Below are positions 8,368 to 19,969 of a stretch of 64,000 nucleotides of DNA, piece by piece. The notes beneath the pieces are model-generated. The model did not search any database and was not told the origin of the DNA. It was given only the letters and a program-made list of their open reading frames with translations. The DNA is from Gammaproteobacteria bacterium. Lineage in GTDB: Bacteria > Pseudomonadota > Gammaproteobacteria > Pseudomonadales > Pseudohongiellaceae. Made by a program: the position numbers and the translations under genes. Position 1 is the first letter of the stretch; each line of letters begins with the position of its first letter. Location of the stretch: NCBI GenBank assembly GCA_018661465.1, contig JABJIC010000008.1, positions 62,001 through 126,000 of the forward strand, read 5' to 3'.

Positions 8368-8407
8368 AAAAGGCCAGAATAGGATAAAACCGATTCTGGC
8401 CTTTTTG
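8368..8407 (+). terminator. Rho-independent terminator after the 7292 gene
   Basis: AAAAGGCCAGAAT (8368-8380) pairs perfectly with ATTCTGGCCTTTT (8393-8405) around a 12-base loop, and the right arm runs into a T-run. It separates the upstream gene from the metallo-beta-lactamase gene. Confidence 0.88.
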
Positions 8408-8448
8408 TTTTCTCTACTTTTTTTCTATATGAATAAATCTGGAACACA

Positions 8449-9741
8449 ATGAAAAACATCAAACTCAATTTTGTACTACTGCTTAGTTGCATCAGCTTCC
8501 CAATCTTTGCTCAACAGCTCACGGGCGCCGACCCTACGCAAGCAGGCGCCAATCAAACTGAAGCGGTTGAAATCACCGACGTCATTTTCCAAGCCAACGG
8601 TTTTGGAAATTCATTCATGGTAACAACGCCGGCAGGCAATGTGATTATTGATACTTCTTTGGTCACAAATGCAGCTCGTCATAAAGAGCTTCTTCAGGCG
8701 AAGAATGACGGGCCAGTGAAGTACATTATCATTACTCATGCCCACGGGGATCATACTGGCGGAATCAACCTTTGGCGGGAGGAAGGCACTGAAGTTATAG
8801 CTCAGGAAGAGCACGTTGAGTTTGTTAACTATCAGTATCGTCTTCGTGGCTTGTTCGGCCAGCGTAATGCCGCACAGTTCCCCGGACTCGCTGCAGGCAT
8901 TCGAGCCAGAGAAATTCCAGATGGCGTAGACAATTACGGAGCGACGATTCAAGCAACCATATTGTTTGACCAAGAGTATCGATTCGAACTCGGAGGTATT
9001 GAGTTTGTAGTAATGCACACCCCCGGTGAAACCTATGATCATCTCAGTGTGTGGATCCCAGAGTATAAAGCCGCTTTCGTGGGCGATAACTACTACTCAT
9101 CTTTCCCAAATATGTACACCTTACGAGGAACCAAGCCACGCTGGGCACTAGACTATGTGAATTCCCTGAATAGAATTCTGGCCCTGGAACCAGAAATTCT
9201 TATACCGAGCCATGGACAAGCAGTTCACGGATTCAATAATATCGAAACATCGGTAAGCCGCTATCGAGACGCCATTCTCTACGTTCACGACGAAACGGTA
9301 AAAGGAATGAATCAGGGAAAGGACGTCTATACCCTAATGGATGAAATCAAACTGCCTTCCGATCTGGATATCGGCGAAGGCTATGGCACCATTGCCTGGA
9401 CAGTTCGAGGGATTTATGAAAACTACATCGGATGGTTTGATGGCAACCCATCTTCAATGTTTTCAACCCCTCCGTCGGATGTCTATCCTGATTTGGTCGC
9501 GCTGGCGGGTGGCGCAGAGAGTGTTGCGGAATTGGCTCAAAGATACTTTTCACAAAGTGAGTTTGAACGAGCTCTACATGCGGCAGACATAGCCTTGAAA
9601 GCAGACCCTCAGAACGAATCTGCCCTGAACGTAAGATTGGAAGCCCTGCAAAGTCTTGCAGATCAGTCTGAGAATTCAAATGAAAAAGGGTGGCTTCAAT
9701 TTGGTATTCGTCAAACCGAAGCTGTAGCTAACGACAGATAA
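8449..9741 (+). CDS. Exported metallo-beta-lactamase-fold alkyl-sulfatase-like hydrolase
   Basis: A 430-residue exported hydrolase with a signal peptide (MKNIKLNFVLLLSCISFPIF, cut after FAQ). The metallo-beta-lactamase metal site THAHGDHTGG holds His97, His99, Asp101 and His102. Further metal ligands are the His of MHTPGETYDH, the Asp of FVGDNYY and the His of IPSHGQ. After it comes the region KDVYTLMDEI ... YGTIAWTVRGIYENYIGWFD, the alkyl-sulfatase dimerisation domain of the SdsA1/BDS1 family, with TPR-like helices at the end. True SdsA1-type sulfatases are about 650 residues and add a C-terminal SCP2-like domain that binds the alkyl chain. That domain is missing here, so the substrate may differ. 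A cleaving role in the periplasm is likely. Confidence 0.85.
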   Translation: MKNIKLNFVLLLSCISFPIFAQQLTGADPTQAGANQTEAVEITDVIFQANGFGNSFMVTTPAGNVIIDTSLVTNAARHKELLQAKNDGPVKYIIITHAHGDHTGGINLWREEGTEVIAQEEHVEFVNYQYRLRGLFGQRNAAQFPGLAAGIRAREIPDGVDNYGATIQATILFDQEYRFELGGIEFVVMHTPGETYDHLSVWIPEYKAAFVGDNYYSSFPNMYTLRGTKPRWALDYVNSLNRILALEPEILIPSHGQAVHGFNNIETSVSRYRDAILYVHDETVKGMNQGKDVYTLMDEIKLPSDLDIGEGYGTIAWTVRGIYENYIGWFDGNPSSMFSTPPSDVYPDLVALAGGAESVAELAQRYFSQSEFERALHAADIALKADPQNESALNVRLEALQSLADQSENSNEKGWLQFGIRQTEAVANDR

Positions 9742-9757
9742 TTAGTATCAACGCGAG

Positions 9758-10201
9758 ATGGTGAAATTTATTCAGACAAGTAAGGTTCTTGTTCTTCTGG
9801 CTACTCTTTTTGTGTCGGAATTTGTAGTGGCCGAGGTAAATTCGGTTCAGGTGATTTCGCGTCTCGATCCGAATGCCATCCTTATTACAGAGACAGACAT
9901 TGTCTTCGTCTACGATGAAGAACTTGCCACTAATTTTCCAGCGGACAAAACTGCATGGTATTCCGGTAAAAGAAACTATACCCGTAGCGCTGGAGACAAG
10001 GTGGAAGTAATAAATATTTTCATTCCCCAGGGCTTTGACTCCACCATGGCTTCGCTTCCCGAACGCCGAGCGGAGGCCATAAAGGTTTTCGTTTTTGCTC
10101 AGCACGATGACTCAAAAGCGAAACCTGTAGACGTAACGAATTTTGCTAAAGTACTAATCGAGATAGATCCATTCGGAATTCGAGTAAGCGAAACAGACTA
10201 G
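9758..10201 (+). CDS. Exported hypothetical protein
   Basis: A 147-residue protein with an N-terminal signal peptide (VKFIQTSKVLVLLATLFVSE, cut near VVAEV) and a mostly beta-type mature part (LDPNAILITETDIVFVYDEE; AIKVFVFAQHDD; FAKVLIEIDPFGIRV). No Cys, no lipobox and no motif I can name. It starts 16 bases after the metallo-beta-lactamase gene and 40 bases before LysE, all on the plus strand, so co-transcription is likely. Confidence 0.55.
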   Translation: MVKFIQTSKVLVLLATLFVSEFVVAEVNSVQVISRLDPNAILITETDIVFVYDEELATNFPADKTAWYSGKRNYTRSAGDKVEVINIFIPQGFDSTMASLPERRAEAIKVFVFAQHDDSKAKPVDVTNFAKVLIEIDPFGIRVSETD

Positions 10202-10241
10202 AAAACACAAGAATTGGAATTTTGAAAAGAGAGAAATCGTA

Positions 10242-10853
10242 ATGGGAAGTTCCGAACTGATTACATTCGCACTGATTTCTTTTGCGTTCATCATCGTGCC
10301 CGGTCCTAACGTTCTGGTAATCATTAGCACCAGCATGACCGCAGGACAAGCTCGAGGGTTACAAACTGTAGCAGGCACCAGTCTGGCGATGTCTGTTCAG
10401 CTTCTCATTGCGGCGATTGCCACAAGTTGGCTTCTCTCTCTGCTAGCCCGAGGTTTATTCTGGTTGAAGTGGTGTGGCGTAGCCTATTTATTATGGATGG
10501 GAGTCACATCTTTCTACAAATTTTATCATCGCACTCCTGGACCCGGACATACTGCATTAGGCTCATTCCAGAGAGGTTTTTGGGTATCCCTCACCAACCC
10601 AAAAACGATTCTGTTCTTTAGCGCCTTTCTTCCTCAATTTGCAAATGAGAGCGCGCCCTACCTCGAACAAATTGCAGTGCTTTCATTGATCTTTTGGTTA
10701 TTGGCGATCGTCGCTGATTCCTTCTATGCTCTCGCGGCAGCCAAGCTCCGAACCTTTCTCCTGCATCATGATGTTGATCGATTACAACACGGCATTAGCG
10801 GCGGTCTATATATCGGAGCCGGGGGATTGCTGGCGAGCGTTACTGATATTTGA
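10242..10853 (+). CDS. LysE/RhtB-family amino-acid exporter
   Basis: A 203-residue inner-membrane transporter with about six helices. The N-terminal signature ISFAFIIVPGPNVLVIIST matches the P-G-P-x motif of LysE/RhtB exporters. The centre has ARGLFWLKWCGVAYLLWMGV and FQRGFWVSLTNPKTILFFSA, the conserved G-x-x-x-x-x-x-N-P-K of the family. Members pump out lysine, threonine, homoserine or similar compounds; the substrate cannot be predicted here. It converges with nhaD. Confidence 0.9.
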   Translation: MGSSELITFALISFAFIIVPGPNVLVIISTSMTAGQARGLQTVAGTSLAMSVQLLIAAIATSWLLSLLARGLFWLKWCGVAYLLWMGVTSFYKFYHRTPGPGHTALGSFQRGFWVSLTNPKTILFFSAFLPQFANESAPYLEQIAVLSLIFWLLAIVADSFYALAAAKLRTFLLHHDVDRLQHGISGGLYIGAGGLLASVTDI

Positions 10854-10887
10854 GCACGGGAAAATCATTCCAGCGCCCAAACAAGAA

Positions 10888-12384
10888 CTACGCGAAGGCC
10901 GCACCATTTATAAGGAAGTGAGCACCAATGCTTGCGAAGTAGCCCAGCATGATTGCCCATGACCACTTAAGGTGAGAGAAAAACGTATACACACCTCTAG
11001 CCTGGCCCATCACTGCAACCCCTGCGGCAGAACCAATAGACAACATGGACCCACCGACACCAGCGGTAAGGGTAACCAATAACCATTGCCCATGATTCAT
11101 CTCCGGGCTCATTTCGAGCACAGCAAACATTACCGGAATATTGTCCACCAGCGCGGAAGCGAATCCTACGATGATGTTAGCGGTGGTGGCCCCCAGATCT
11201 CCGTACATAAACTCCGACACCATGGCGAGATAGCCGAAGGCACCCAAGCCGCCAACACAGAGTATGATTCCGTAGAAAAAAATAAGAGTATCCCACTCTG
11301 CTCGCTGTAGGTTTTTATAGATATCGTAAGGCTTGCCGTCCTTGCTAATGTCGTCCGGGAGCATGGAATCTTCGAACATCTGCGCGTCTCCACTCACCAG
11401 ATTATCAACGGTTCCTGAATTCATATAATCCGAATCTCTTCGCTGCAGGTAGTAGCCAAAAAGCTTCAGCATTCCTAATCCTGTCATCATGCCCAGCACT
11501 GGGGGCAGGTGAAGAAAGTTATGAAAAGATACGGCCATGGCGACGGTCATGATGAATAGACCAACCACAATCCATGCGCCAAATTTTACAGTGGCTTCTT
11601 CATGCTGTTCGTCCGGCTTTCCTTTCGCTATCGCGAAACTCAGAATGGTGGCTGTTACTAACCAGTTAACTAAAGAAGGGATAAATAGTACAAAGAATTC
11701 CTGGAACTGGACAATTCCTGCTTGCCATACCATTAGGGTGGTGATGTCTCCGAAAGGGCTAAATGCTCCGCCGGCGTTTGCAGCAACCACTACGTTAATA
11801 CAAGCAACGGAAATGAATTTTGTGTTGTCGCCGCCTACTGCCATCACAACGGCAGCCATCAATAAAGCGGTAGTCAAGTTATCTGCTATGGGCGACATGA
11901 AAAATGCCAATAGGCCGGTAATCCAAAATATTTGCTTCAAGGTAAAGCCTTGAGAAACCAGCTTCACCCGCAGAAGATTAAAAACACCTCTTTCTTCCAT
12001 GGTGTTTATGTAAGTCATTGCCGCGAGTAGAAATAGAAAGAGTTCAACAAATTCCAGAAGATTATGTCTCACCAATTCTTCGGCGGTATGAGTGTCGCCT
12101 TGTTGAATATAGGCAATTGCTACCAGGATCCAGATTACACCTGCGGCAACAACTGCTGGCTTTGATTTTTTGAGATGAATATTTTCTTCGAGAATAATCA
12201 GCGCGTATGCAGCGACAAAGATAGCGATTGCAAAGTAACCCAGCCAACTGTCTGTCAGATTGAATGTGCTTAAGGGGTCGGCAGACGCAGCAAAAGCCAG
12301 CACTGGAAATAGTGTAAGCAAGGCCAGTATCGTTATTGGCGACTTAATAAAACTAAAAAACGCGGAATTGAGATTCGCGACCAT
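10888..12384 (-). CDS. nhaD: Na+/H+ antiporter NhaD
   Basis: A 498-residue membrane antiporter of the NhaD family (ion-transporter superfamily), exporting sodium in exchange for protons, as expected for a marine cell. About twelve helices are visible. Characteristic stretches are FMSPIADNLTTALLMAAVVM, INVVVAANAGGAFSPFGDIT, FASALVDNIPVMFAVLEMSP and VGGSMLSIGSAAGVAVMGQ; acidic residues within membrane segments (PIADN, LVDNIP) are the likely ion sites. The frame opens at 12420. The ATG at 12384 has CAGGAG ten bases upstream and gives a normal N-terminus (MVANLNSAFFSF), so it is preferred. The N-terminal PVLAFAASADP may be a cleaved signal, as in other NhaD proteins. Confidence 0.93.
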   Translation of the reverse strand: MVANLNSAFFSFIKSPITILALLTLFPVLAFAASADPLSTFNLTDSWLGYFAIAIFVAAYALIILEENIHLKKSKPAVVAAGVIWILVAIAYIQQGDTHTAEELVRHNLLEFVELFLFLLAAMTYINTMEERGVFNLLRVKLVSQGFTLKQIFWITGLLAFFMSPIADNLTTALLMAAVVMAVGGDNTKFISVACINVVVAANAGGAFSPFGDITTLMVWQAGIVQFQEFFVLFIPSLVNWLVTATILSFAIAKGKPDEQHEEATVKFGAWIVVGLFIMTVAMAVSFHNFLHLPPVLGMMTGLGMLKLFGYYLQRRDSDYMNSGTVDNLVSGDAQMFEDSMLPDDISKDGKPYDIYKNLQRAEWDTLIFFYGIILCVGGLGAFGYLAMVSEFMYGDLGATTANIIVGFASALVDNIPVMFAVLEMSPEMNHGQWLLVTLTAGVGGSMLSIGSAAGVAVMGQARGVYTFFSHLKWSWAIMLGYFASIGAHFLINGAAFA

Positions 12385-12634
12385 CAGAGATGAGCTCCTG
12401 TAAATGAAATAAGAAAACACAGCAATAATTCTGTGTTAGATTGAAAAAGTGGGTGCGCGAGAACTGCGCAATCTACAACTACGGAATAGAGGTATAGAAA
12501 AGAGTGGAATTATTCTGGTTGTTTTGAGAGTTATTGTTAAACATGGCGCAATCTAATCATAAAAATATGAGTTTGAAAATATTTTTCGGAATAATTCGAC
12601 TGCTATCAGATTCTTTCTTCTTATTTATACCTAG

Positions 12635-13027
12635 TCAGATATCTTTGCCTTCCTGCAATAATTGAATCCAATTTCCGCAGGTATCATCAAAAACAACGGT
12701 CCAATGATCACCGTTCTTGTTTGGGCTTGTTTCGAAATTCACGCCCTTTTTCAATAATTCCTCATATTCCTGATGAATATCCGCGCTGTGGAACACCATG
12801 GCAGGGATTCCTTCTTCGAAAATTGTTTGTTGGTAGATTTTTGCGGCAGGATGAGCATTGGGCTCTAACACCAATTCCATACCATTCTCATCACTGTCAC
12901 TAACGGTAAGCCAGCGGAATTGACCCAAATCGATATCGGTTATTTTGCTGAATCCAAGTATGCGAGTATAAAAATCCAGGGCATGCTGCTGATCATTTAC
13001 GAATATGCTACTGATTTTTATCTGCAT
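12635..13027 (-). CDS. VOC-superfamily (glyoxalase-like) protein
   Basis: A 130-residue vicinal-oxygen-chelate fold protein, two beta-alpha-beta-beta-beta modules. It opens ISSIFVNDQQHALDFYTRILG, continues FRWLTVSD and GMELVLEPN, and the second module has FHSADIHQEYEELLKKGVNF and ends VFDDTCGNWIQLLQ. This subgroup contains many unassigned lyase/dioxygenase-like proteins; the usual His/Glu metal ligands are not evident at all positions. It is divergent from the NHL-repeat gene. Confidence 0.82.
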   Translation of the reverse strand: MQIKISSIFVNDQQHALDFYTRILGFSKITDIDLGQFRWLTVSDSDENGMELVLEPNAHPAAKIYQQTIFEEGIPAMVFHSADIHQEYEELLKKGVNFETSPNKNGDHWTVVFDDTCGNWIQLLQEGKDI

Positions 13028-13144
13028 TTTTCAATCTCTGTACCGCTACGGGCCTGTAAACTATTGACACACAATACAATTGAATTGCAAAAATCCCTAG
13101 TTTATTCTTGTACCCCCCTTCATAAACGAGAAGAGTTGTTAGAA

Positions 13145-14209
13145 ATGACCAAAAATAACAGTTTAACTACAGCAATCATCGCTCTGCTAATGGCACCAGC
13201 GTTGGTTTTCGCACAGGCTGATATGCCTCCTACAAACGATTTGGAAAACCCTTACCAAACCCAGTCTGGCTACTTTAAGATGCCTGCGGGACGGGACTGG
13301 GGCTCATCTAGCACTGTTGAAATCGATGCCGATGGCGAGAGTGTCTGGGTTGCAGAACGCTGCGGCGGCAATGCCAACGCCTGCGTTGAGAGACCCGATA
13401 CCAATCTGATTATGCTATTCGACAAGGCCGGTAGCATGGTTCGCAGCTTTGGCGCCGGTTATATTACCTGGCCCCACGGCATTCATGTCGACCCTGACGG
13501 CAATGTATGGGTCGCTGACGCTCGTGGCTCAGAACAGACTCAAGGCTACGATGGCGAGCATTATGGCCATCAAGTCCACAAATTCAGCCCTACTGGCGTG
13601 CATCTGATGTCCCTGGGTCAGAAAGGCGGCGGTCAAAACGACGAGTATTTCTATACGCCGAATGACGTGCATGTAGCTCCTGACGGCTCCATCTTCGTCG
13701 GTGAAGGCCACTCCAGTGCCGAGGGTTCTACCAATCGCGTCCACAAGTTTGATGCAGACGGTAACCACCTTTTCTCTTTTGGCGAATGGGGCACTGAGCC
13801 GGGTAATTTCCGCCAGCCACATGGCCTGGCCATGGATTCCAAGGGACGCCTATTCGTAGCCGACCGTGGCAATGATCGTATCCAGATCTTCGATCAGGAA
13901 GGTAACTTACTTGATGTATGGCATCAGTTCAGCCGCTTGAGTGGCATCTACATCGACGAAAATGACGTACTTTACGGTGCGGATTCTGAATCAGGTTCCG
14001 TAAATCCAGATCATGGTGATTGGGTTCGCGGTATTCGCATCGGTAGTGCAATTACTGGTGAAGTTGAATTCCTGATTAATGATCCATTGCCTGATTGCCG
14101 TGGCACATGTACTGCTGAAGGTGTTGTAGCAGACAAGCACGGAAACATCTTCGGCGCTGAAGTTGGCCCAGTTGGTGGCATCAAGCGTTACGTTAGACCT
14201 ATTAAGTAA
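13145..14209 (+). CDS. Exported NHL-repeat beta-propeller protein (peptidylglycine lyase-like)
   Basis: A 354-residue exported six-bladed propeller. From the ATG at 13145 there is a normal signal peptide (MTKNNSLTTAIIALLMAP, cut after VFA). The same frame continues 75 codons upstream across the divergent neighbour, but those residues are not credible coding. NHL blades read GIHVDPDGNVWVADARGS, NDVHVAPDGSIFVGEGHSS, GLAMDSKGRLFVADRGNDRI and GIYIDENDVLYGADSES. The layout resembles the peptidyl-alpha-hydroxyglycine amidating-lyase group common in environmental bacteria, but no bacterial function is established. Two Cys pairs (RCGGNANAC and CRGTC) suggest disulfides. Confidence 0.82.
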   Translation: MTKNNSLTTAIIALLMAPALVFAQADMPPTNDLENPYQTQSGYFKMPAGRDWGSSSTVEIDADGESVWVAERCGGNANACVERPDTNLIMLFDKAGSMVRSFGAGYITWPHGIHVDPDGNVWVADARGSEQTQGYDGEHYGHQVHKFSPTGVHLMSLGQKGGGQNDEYFYTPNDVHVAPDGSIFVGEGHSSAEGSTNRVHKFDADGNHLFSFGEWGTEPGNFRQPHGLAMDSKGRLFVADRGNDRIQIFDQEGNLLDVWHQFSRLSGIYIDENDVLYGADSESGSVNPDHGDWVRGIRIGSAITGEVEFLINDPLPDCRGTCTAEGVVADKHGNIFGAEVGPVGGIKRYVRPIK

Positions 14210-14262
14210 GATTTTTAAGTAAAAATCAGAATAGGTTTTATACGCGTTATTTTTACGCAAAG

Positions 14263-14297
14263 AAAAAGCCCGGCTTGCTAACGCAAGCCGGGCTTTT
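14263..14297. terminator. Bidirectional Rho-independent terminator
   Basis: AAAAAGCCCGGCTTGC (14263-14278) is followed by TAAC and its exact complement ending in a T-run. It is a perfect 16-pair stem with A and T tails on both sides, suited to end both the NHL gene (plus) and the isocitrate dehydrogenase gene (minus). Confidence 0.95.
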
Positions 14298-14378
14298 TTG
14301 TGTCTGCAGCTTTTTATGTCTTCAAAACAGGGTTTGAAATGAGCAGGTTTCGGTGAGATCTAATCTTCTAGCTCAAAA

Positions 14379-16622
<2,244 letters not shown>

Positions 16623-16870
16623 TTATACACTTGGCTTAATACATTAGATCGTCGAATTATCGCTTCTTGTAGCAAGATCAAGAACGGTAAAACTAGATTC
16701 GAAATTTATTGCCGGATAGCCCTGTTGCTGCTTACAATCCACCGGCGAAAAAGGCCGCGTATTATAGCAGTCATGGCGTAGAGAGCATAGTGGGCCAGCA
16801 GGCTTCATAGCCCGCGCTTTCTGAACTAAGCCGCCCAACAGCTACAATTAGCTACAACAAGGAGAGATCA

Positions 16871-17377
16871 ATGAACATCGCGACAGCAATTCCGGAATTC
16901 AGCATTCGCAGCAGTACTGCAGAAGATTGCGAGCTCATTCTGGGCTTTATTAAAGAATTGGCAGAATATGAAAAGCTAAGTCATGAAGTTGTTGCGACTC
17001 CGGAAACACTCAGGGAAAGCCTTTTTGGGGATAAGCCCTATGCCGAGGTGCTAATTGCTGAATATCGGGACAAGCCCGTAGGATACGCTTTGTATTTTCA
17101 TAACTACTCAACTTTTACTGGGCGCCCAGGTATCTATCTCGAAGATATTTATATACAACCCCATGTGCGTGGAATGGGTTTTGGAAAATCTCTGTTGTCC
17201 TATCTGGCGAAGACCGCTGTTGATATGAATTTCACCCGAGTTGAATGGTCCGTATTGGATTGGAATGAACCATCGATTCAATTCTATCGCTCAATTGGTG
17301 CTGCCCCTATGGACGGCTGGACAGTGCAACGACTGGATGGTGAAGAGTTAGCAAGTTTCGCAGCTGAATTTAAATAG
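16871..17377 (+). CDS. GNAT acetyltransferase, diamine N-acetyltransferase-like
   Basis: A 168-residue GNAT enzyme close to the spermidine/thialysine acetyltransferase group. It opens FSIRSSTAEDCELILGFIKE LAEYEKL, then YLEDIYIQPHVRGMGFGKSL, where RGMGFGKS is the acetyl-CoA pyrophosphate loop. The C-terminal part (EWSVLDWNEPSIQFYRSIGA) is the usual GNAT end. The likely substrate is a polyamine or lysine analogue (inference from family). A GGAGAG ribosome-binding site lies just upstream of the ATG. The gene for a D-amino-acid transaminase starts 31 bases on. Confidence 0.88.
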   Translation: MNIATAIPEFSIRSSTAEDCELILGFIKELAEYEKLSHEVVATPETLRESLFGDKPYAEVLIAEYRDKPVGYALYFHNYSTFTGRPGIYLEDIYIQPHVRGMGFGKSLLSYLAKTAVDMNFTRVEWSVLDWNEPSIQFYRSIGAAPMDGWTVQRLDGEELASFAAEFK

Positions 17378-17408
17378 CAATCAGCCCGTTCTTTTTTGAG
17401 GCATCAGT

Positions 17409-18272
17409 ATGAGTAGAATCGTATTTGTGAATGGAGAATATCTTGCAGAGCAAGATGCGAAGATTTCCATCTTCGACCGTGGATTCATATTCGGCGACGG
17501 AGTTTATGAAGTAGTTCCTGTCATAAACGGTAAGGTAGTTGATCGTCCTTACTTTCTTGAGCGGCTAGATCGCAGTCTTGGAGAACTCTCTATTAAGTGG
17601 CCCTGCACCAAAGATGAATATCTTACGGTGATGACCAAACTGGTTGGCAAAAATAATCTGCAGGAAGGAATTATTTATTCCCAGGTTACTCGCGGAGTTT
17701 CCGACCGGGACTTTCCTTTTCCCGAAAATGTTAAACCCAGCTTTGTGGCTTTTACCGCCGAGATGGAATTACTGGACAATCCTGCTGCTGAAACAGGTAT
17801 CCCCGTAGCGACTACAGACGATCTCCGGTGGAAACGTCGTGACATTAAATCGATAAACTTACTGGCACAGGTATTAGCCAAGCAGGCAGCGGTTTCGAAA
17901 GGTGCGGCGGAAGGCTGGATGATTGAAGATGGATTTGTAACTGAAGGTGTAACATCAACGGCTTACATAGTGAAAGATGGGAAGGTTATTACCCGTCCAC
18001 TTTCCAATTCAATTCTTCCGGGAATTCGTCGCCGAACACTGATTGAAATAGCAGGGCAGCAGGGAATTGAGTTCGAAGAGAGACTGTTCACGATCGATGA
18101 GGCTCTGGAAGCGGACGAAGCGTTTATCAGTAGTGCCACTACCCTCGCTTTGGCAGTGGTTAGCATCGATGGGAAATCTATCGGAAGTGGTGAGCCCGGC
18201 GTGCTGACGCGAAAGCTACGAGCTTGCTATAAGGAACGAGTGATTGCCGAAGCTGAATCACAGAATAACTAG
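17409..18272 (+). CDS. dat: D-amino-acid transaminase (class IV)
   Basis: A 287-residue class IV PLP aminotransferase interconverting D-alanine and D-glutamate for peptidoglycan. The opening IFDRGFIFGDGVYEVVPVIN is typical. The PLP lysine is Lys147 in RRDIKSINLLAQVLAKQ, which matches the D-amino-acid rather than the branched-chain type. WMIEDGFVTEGVTSTAYIV and SNSILPGIRRRTLIE contain the conserved Glu and cofactor-phosphate-binding residues, and ISSATTLALAVVSID closes the fold. Probably co-transcribed with the GNAT gene before it. Confidence 0.92.
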   Translation: MSRIVFVNGEYLAEQDAKISIFDRGFIFGDGVYEVVPVINGKVVDRPYFLERLDRSLGELSIKWPCTKDEYLTVMTKLVGKNNLQEGIIYSQVTRGVSDRDFPFPENVKPSFVAFTAEMELLDNPAAETGIPVATTDDLRWKRRDIKSINLLAQVLAKQAAVSKGAAEGWMIEDGFVTEGVTSTAYIVKDGKVITRPLSNSILPGIRRRTLIEIAGQQGIEFEERLFTIDEALEADEAFISSATTLALAVVSIDGKSIGSGEPGVLTRKLRACYKERVIAEAESQNN

Positions 18273-18402
18273 ATTGGGTTTTGTCTATCGCTGTAATTAT
18301 GGGATTGGCTTATAGACTTAAGCTATGTGACTAAGTTTTGGACTTACCTTGTGGATATGAGTCTTAGGTTCAGGCCTTAGATTCTCGTCAGAGGCCTAGG
18401 TT

Positions 18403-19359
18403 TCAAGCAGTAGTATCTGTAAAGCTCAGCACCTGGTCGATGCTCGAATTTCCCGTCACCAACATAAGCAAACGATCAATCCCTAATGCAACTCCTGAGC
18501 AAGTCGGCAGGCCGCTATCCAGCGCCGCCAGTAGCCTTTCGTCTATCGAGTAGCTTGCAAGTCCTCTTTGCTTCCGTTCCTCAATATCATTTTCAATACG
18601 TCTCCGCTGCTCATTCGAATCAGTGAGTTCAAGATAGCCGTTGGCTATTTCCATGCCTTGCCCATAGAATTCAAAACGACGGGCTACTGCCTGACCCTGA
18701 TCATCTTCCTCAATCTTCGAAAGTGCACATTGGGCAACGGGATAATCAAATACAAAGCACATTGCCGGCATCAATGGCTCGACGCATTTATCCATTAGCA
18801 ATTGCAGATAATCTGTACTACTGAATCCTTCGCCGGAAAGTTCCATCTTCTTCTCGGCAATATTCTTTAACTCTGTTGGTGAAATTATGTGAGGGTCAAA
18901 CTGCAGATGCTTGATGAATAGCTCTCTGTAACTAAACCGCGGAATCGAACCTGCGTCACAGAGACAGCTAACTAGTAGCTCAACTTCGTCCATCAATTCG
19001 AACATTGAAAAGGCAGGACGATACCATTCCAACATTGTGAACTCGGAATTGTGAAGACGGCTTGATTCTTCCGCACGAAAGGATTTACAGATCTGAAAGA
19101 TTGGCCCGCTGCCAGCGGCGAGCATGCGTTTCATTGCATACTCGGGGGAGGTTTGAAGATAGCGTTTTTCTGTGGTCGTTTTTGAGGTGACGGAGACTTC
19201 GAAGGACTTGATAAAAACATCCGTTGCCGCGTTGCGGCATAGCAATGGAGTTTCTATTTCGAGAACATTTCTTTCCGCAAAAAACTTTCGAATCGTCGAA
19301 AGCATTTCACTGCGTTGTCGCAGTACTTCCAGAGAGGCATTTGGTTTCCAATCCGTCAT
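18403..19359 (-). CDS. epmA: EF-P--(R)-beta-lysine ligase EpmA
   Basis: A 318-residue stand-alone class II lysyl-tRNA-synthetase-like catalytic domain that attaches (R)-beta-lysine to elongation factor P, Lys34. Class II motif 2 reads FRAEESSRLHNSEFTMLEWY, motif 3 reads CSGVALGIDRLLMLV, and ETPLLCRNAATDVFIKSF lies near the start. There is no tRNA anticodon-binding domain. The target, efp, is 37 bases upstream on the same strand, so the two are likely one unit. The aminomutase EpmB, needed to make beta-lysine, is not in the window. Confidence 0.95.
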   Translation of the reverse strand: MTDWKPNASLEVLRQRSEMLSTIRKFFAERNVLEIETPLLCRNAATDVFIKSFEVSVTSKTTTEKRYLQTSPEYAMKRMLAAGSGPIFQICKSFRAEESSRLHNSEFTMLEWYRPAFSMFELMDEVELLVSCLCDAGSIPRFSYRELFIKHLQFDPHIISPTELKNIAEKKMELSGEGFSSTDYLQLLMDKCVEPLMPAMCFVFDYPVAQCALSKIEEDDQGQAVARRFEFYGQGMEIANGYLELTDSNEQRRRIENDIEERKQRGLASYSIDERLLAALDSGLPTCSGVALGIDRLLMLVTGNSSIDQVLSFTDTTA

Positions 19360-19396
19360 CAGTGAATCACACTGCTTAACCTAATTTAACTTAAGA

Positions 19397-19969
19397 TTAT
19401 TTATTAACCCGATTCTGATATTCACCGTTTCGAGTGTCGACTTTCAGTACATCACCGATGTTTACAAACAAAGGCACCTTAACAACTGCTCCGGAACTAA
19501 GAGTCGCAGGCTTCGTTCCGCCTTGAGCGGTATCTCCTTTGAGGCCTGGATCAGTATCTGTCACTTCCAGTTCAACAAAGTTTGGTGGAGTTACAGAAAT
19601 TGGAGCATCGTTCCATAAAATAACTGTATATACGTCTTGCTCTTTCAACCAAATTTTCGCATCGGTAACAGCATTGCTATCGGCTGCCACTTGCTCGTAA
19701 CTGTCGTCTGTCTTCATGAAGTGCCAGAATTCGCCGTCTTCATAAAGGTATTCCATGTCAGTTTCCAAAACATCCGCAGATTCGACTGACTCTCCTGATT
19801 TGTAAGTTCTTTCCCAGACTCGACCATTCATCAGGTTACGAAGCTTAACCCGATTAAATGCTTGTCCTTTCCCGGGCTTAACTACTTCGTTCTCCGTAAT
19901 GGAACAAGGTTCATTATCTATCAAGACCTTCAGTCCGGATTTGAATTCATTTGTGGAATAGCTCGCCAT
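19397..19969 (-). CDS. efp: Elongation factor P
   Basis: A 190-residue translation factor that relieves ribosome stalling at proline runs. Three beta-barrel domains are visible. The modified lysine is Lys34 in [17 protein letters not shown], the EpmA-type context. The end is [14 protein letters not shown], the usual EF-P C-terminus. The ATG at 19969 follows a GAGAGGAAAC ribosome-binding site. The modifying enzyme gene epmA follows directly. Confidence 0.97.
   Translation of the reverse strand: MASYSTNEFKSGLKVLIDNEPCSITENEVVKPGKGQAFNRVKLRNLMNGRVWERTYKSGESVESADVLETDMEYLYEDGEFWHFMKTDDSYEQVAADSNAVTDAKIWLKEQDVYTVILWNDAPISVTPPNFVELEVTDTDPGLKGDTAQGGTKPATLSSGAVVKVPLFVNIGDVLKVDTRNGEYQNRVNK

Noticed and set aside
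13064..13092. TTGACA -35 box before the NHL-repeat gene
   Set aside because: The base run 17 positions on (GCAAAA) is not a -10 box, so no promoter is claimed.
12920..13144. N-terminal extension of the NHL-repeat protein over the divergent gene
   Set aside because: The extension overlaps the VOC gene and its promoter, and a normal signal peptide starts at 13145.
18935..18965. GGTTCGATTCC-like T-arm of a tRNA on the minus strand
   Set aside because: The flanking stems do not pair and the bases encode conserved residues inside epmA.
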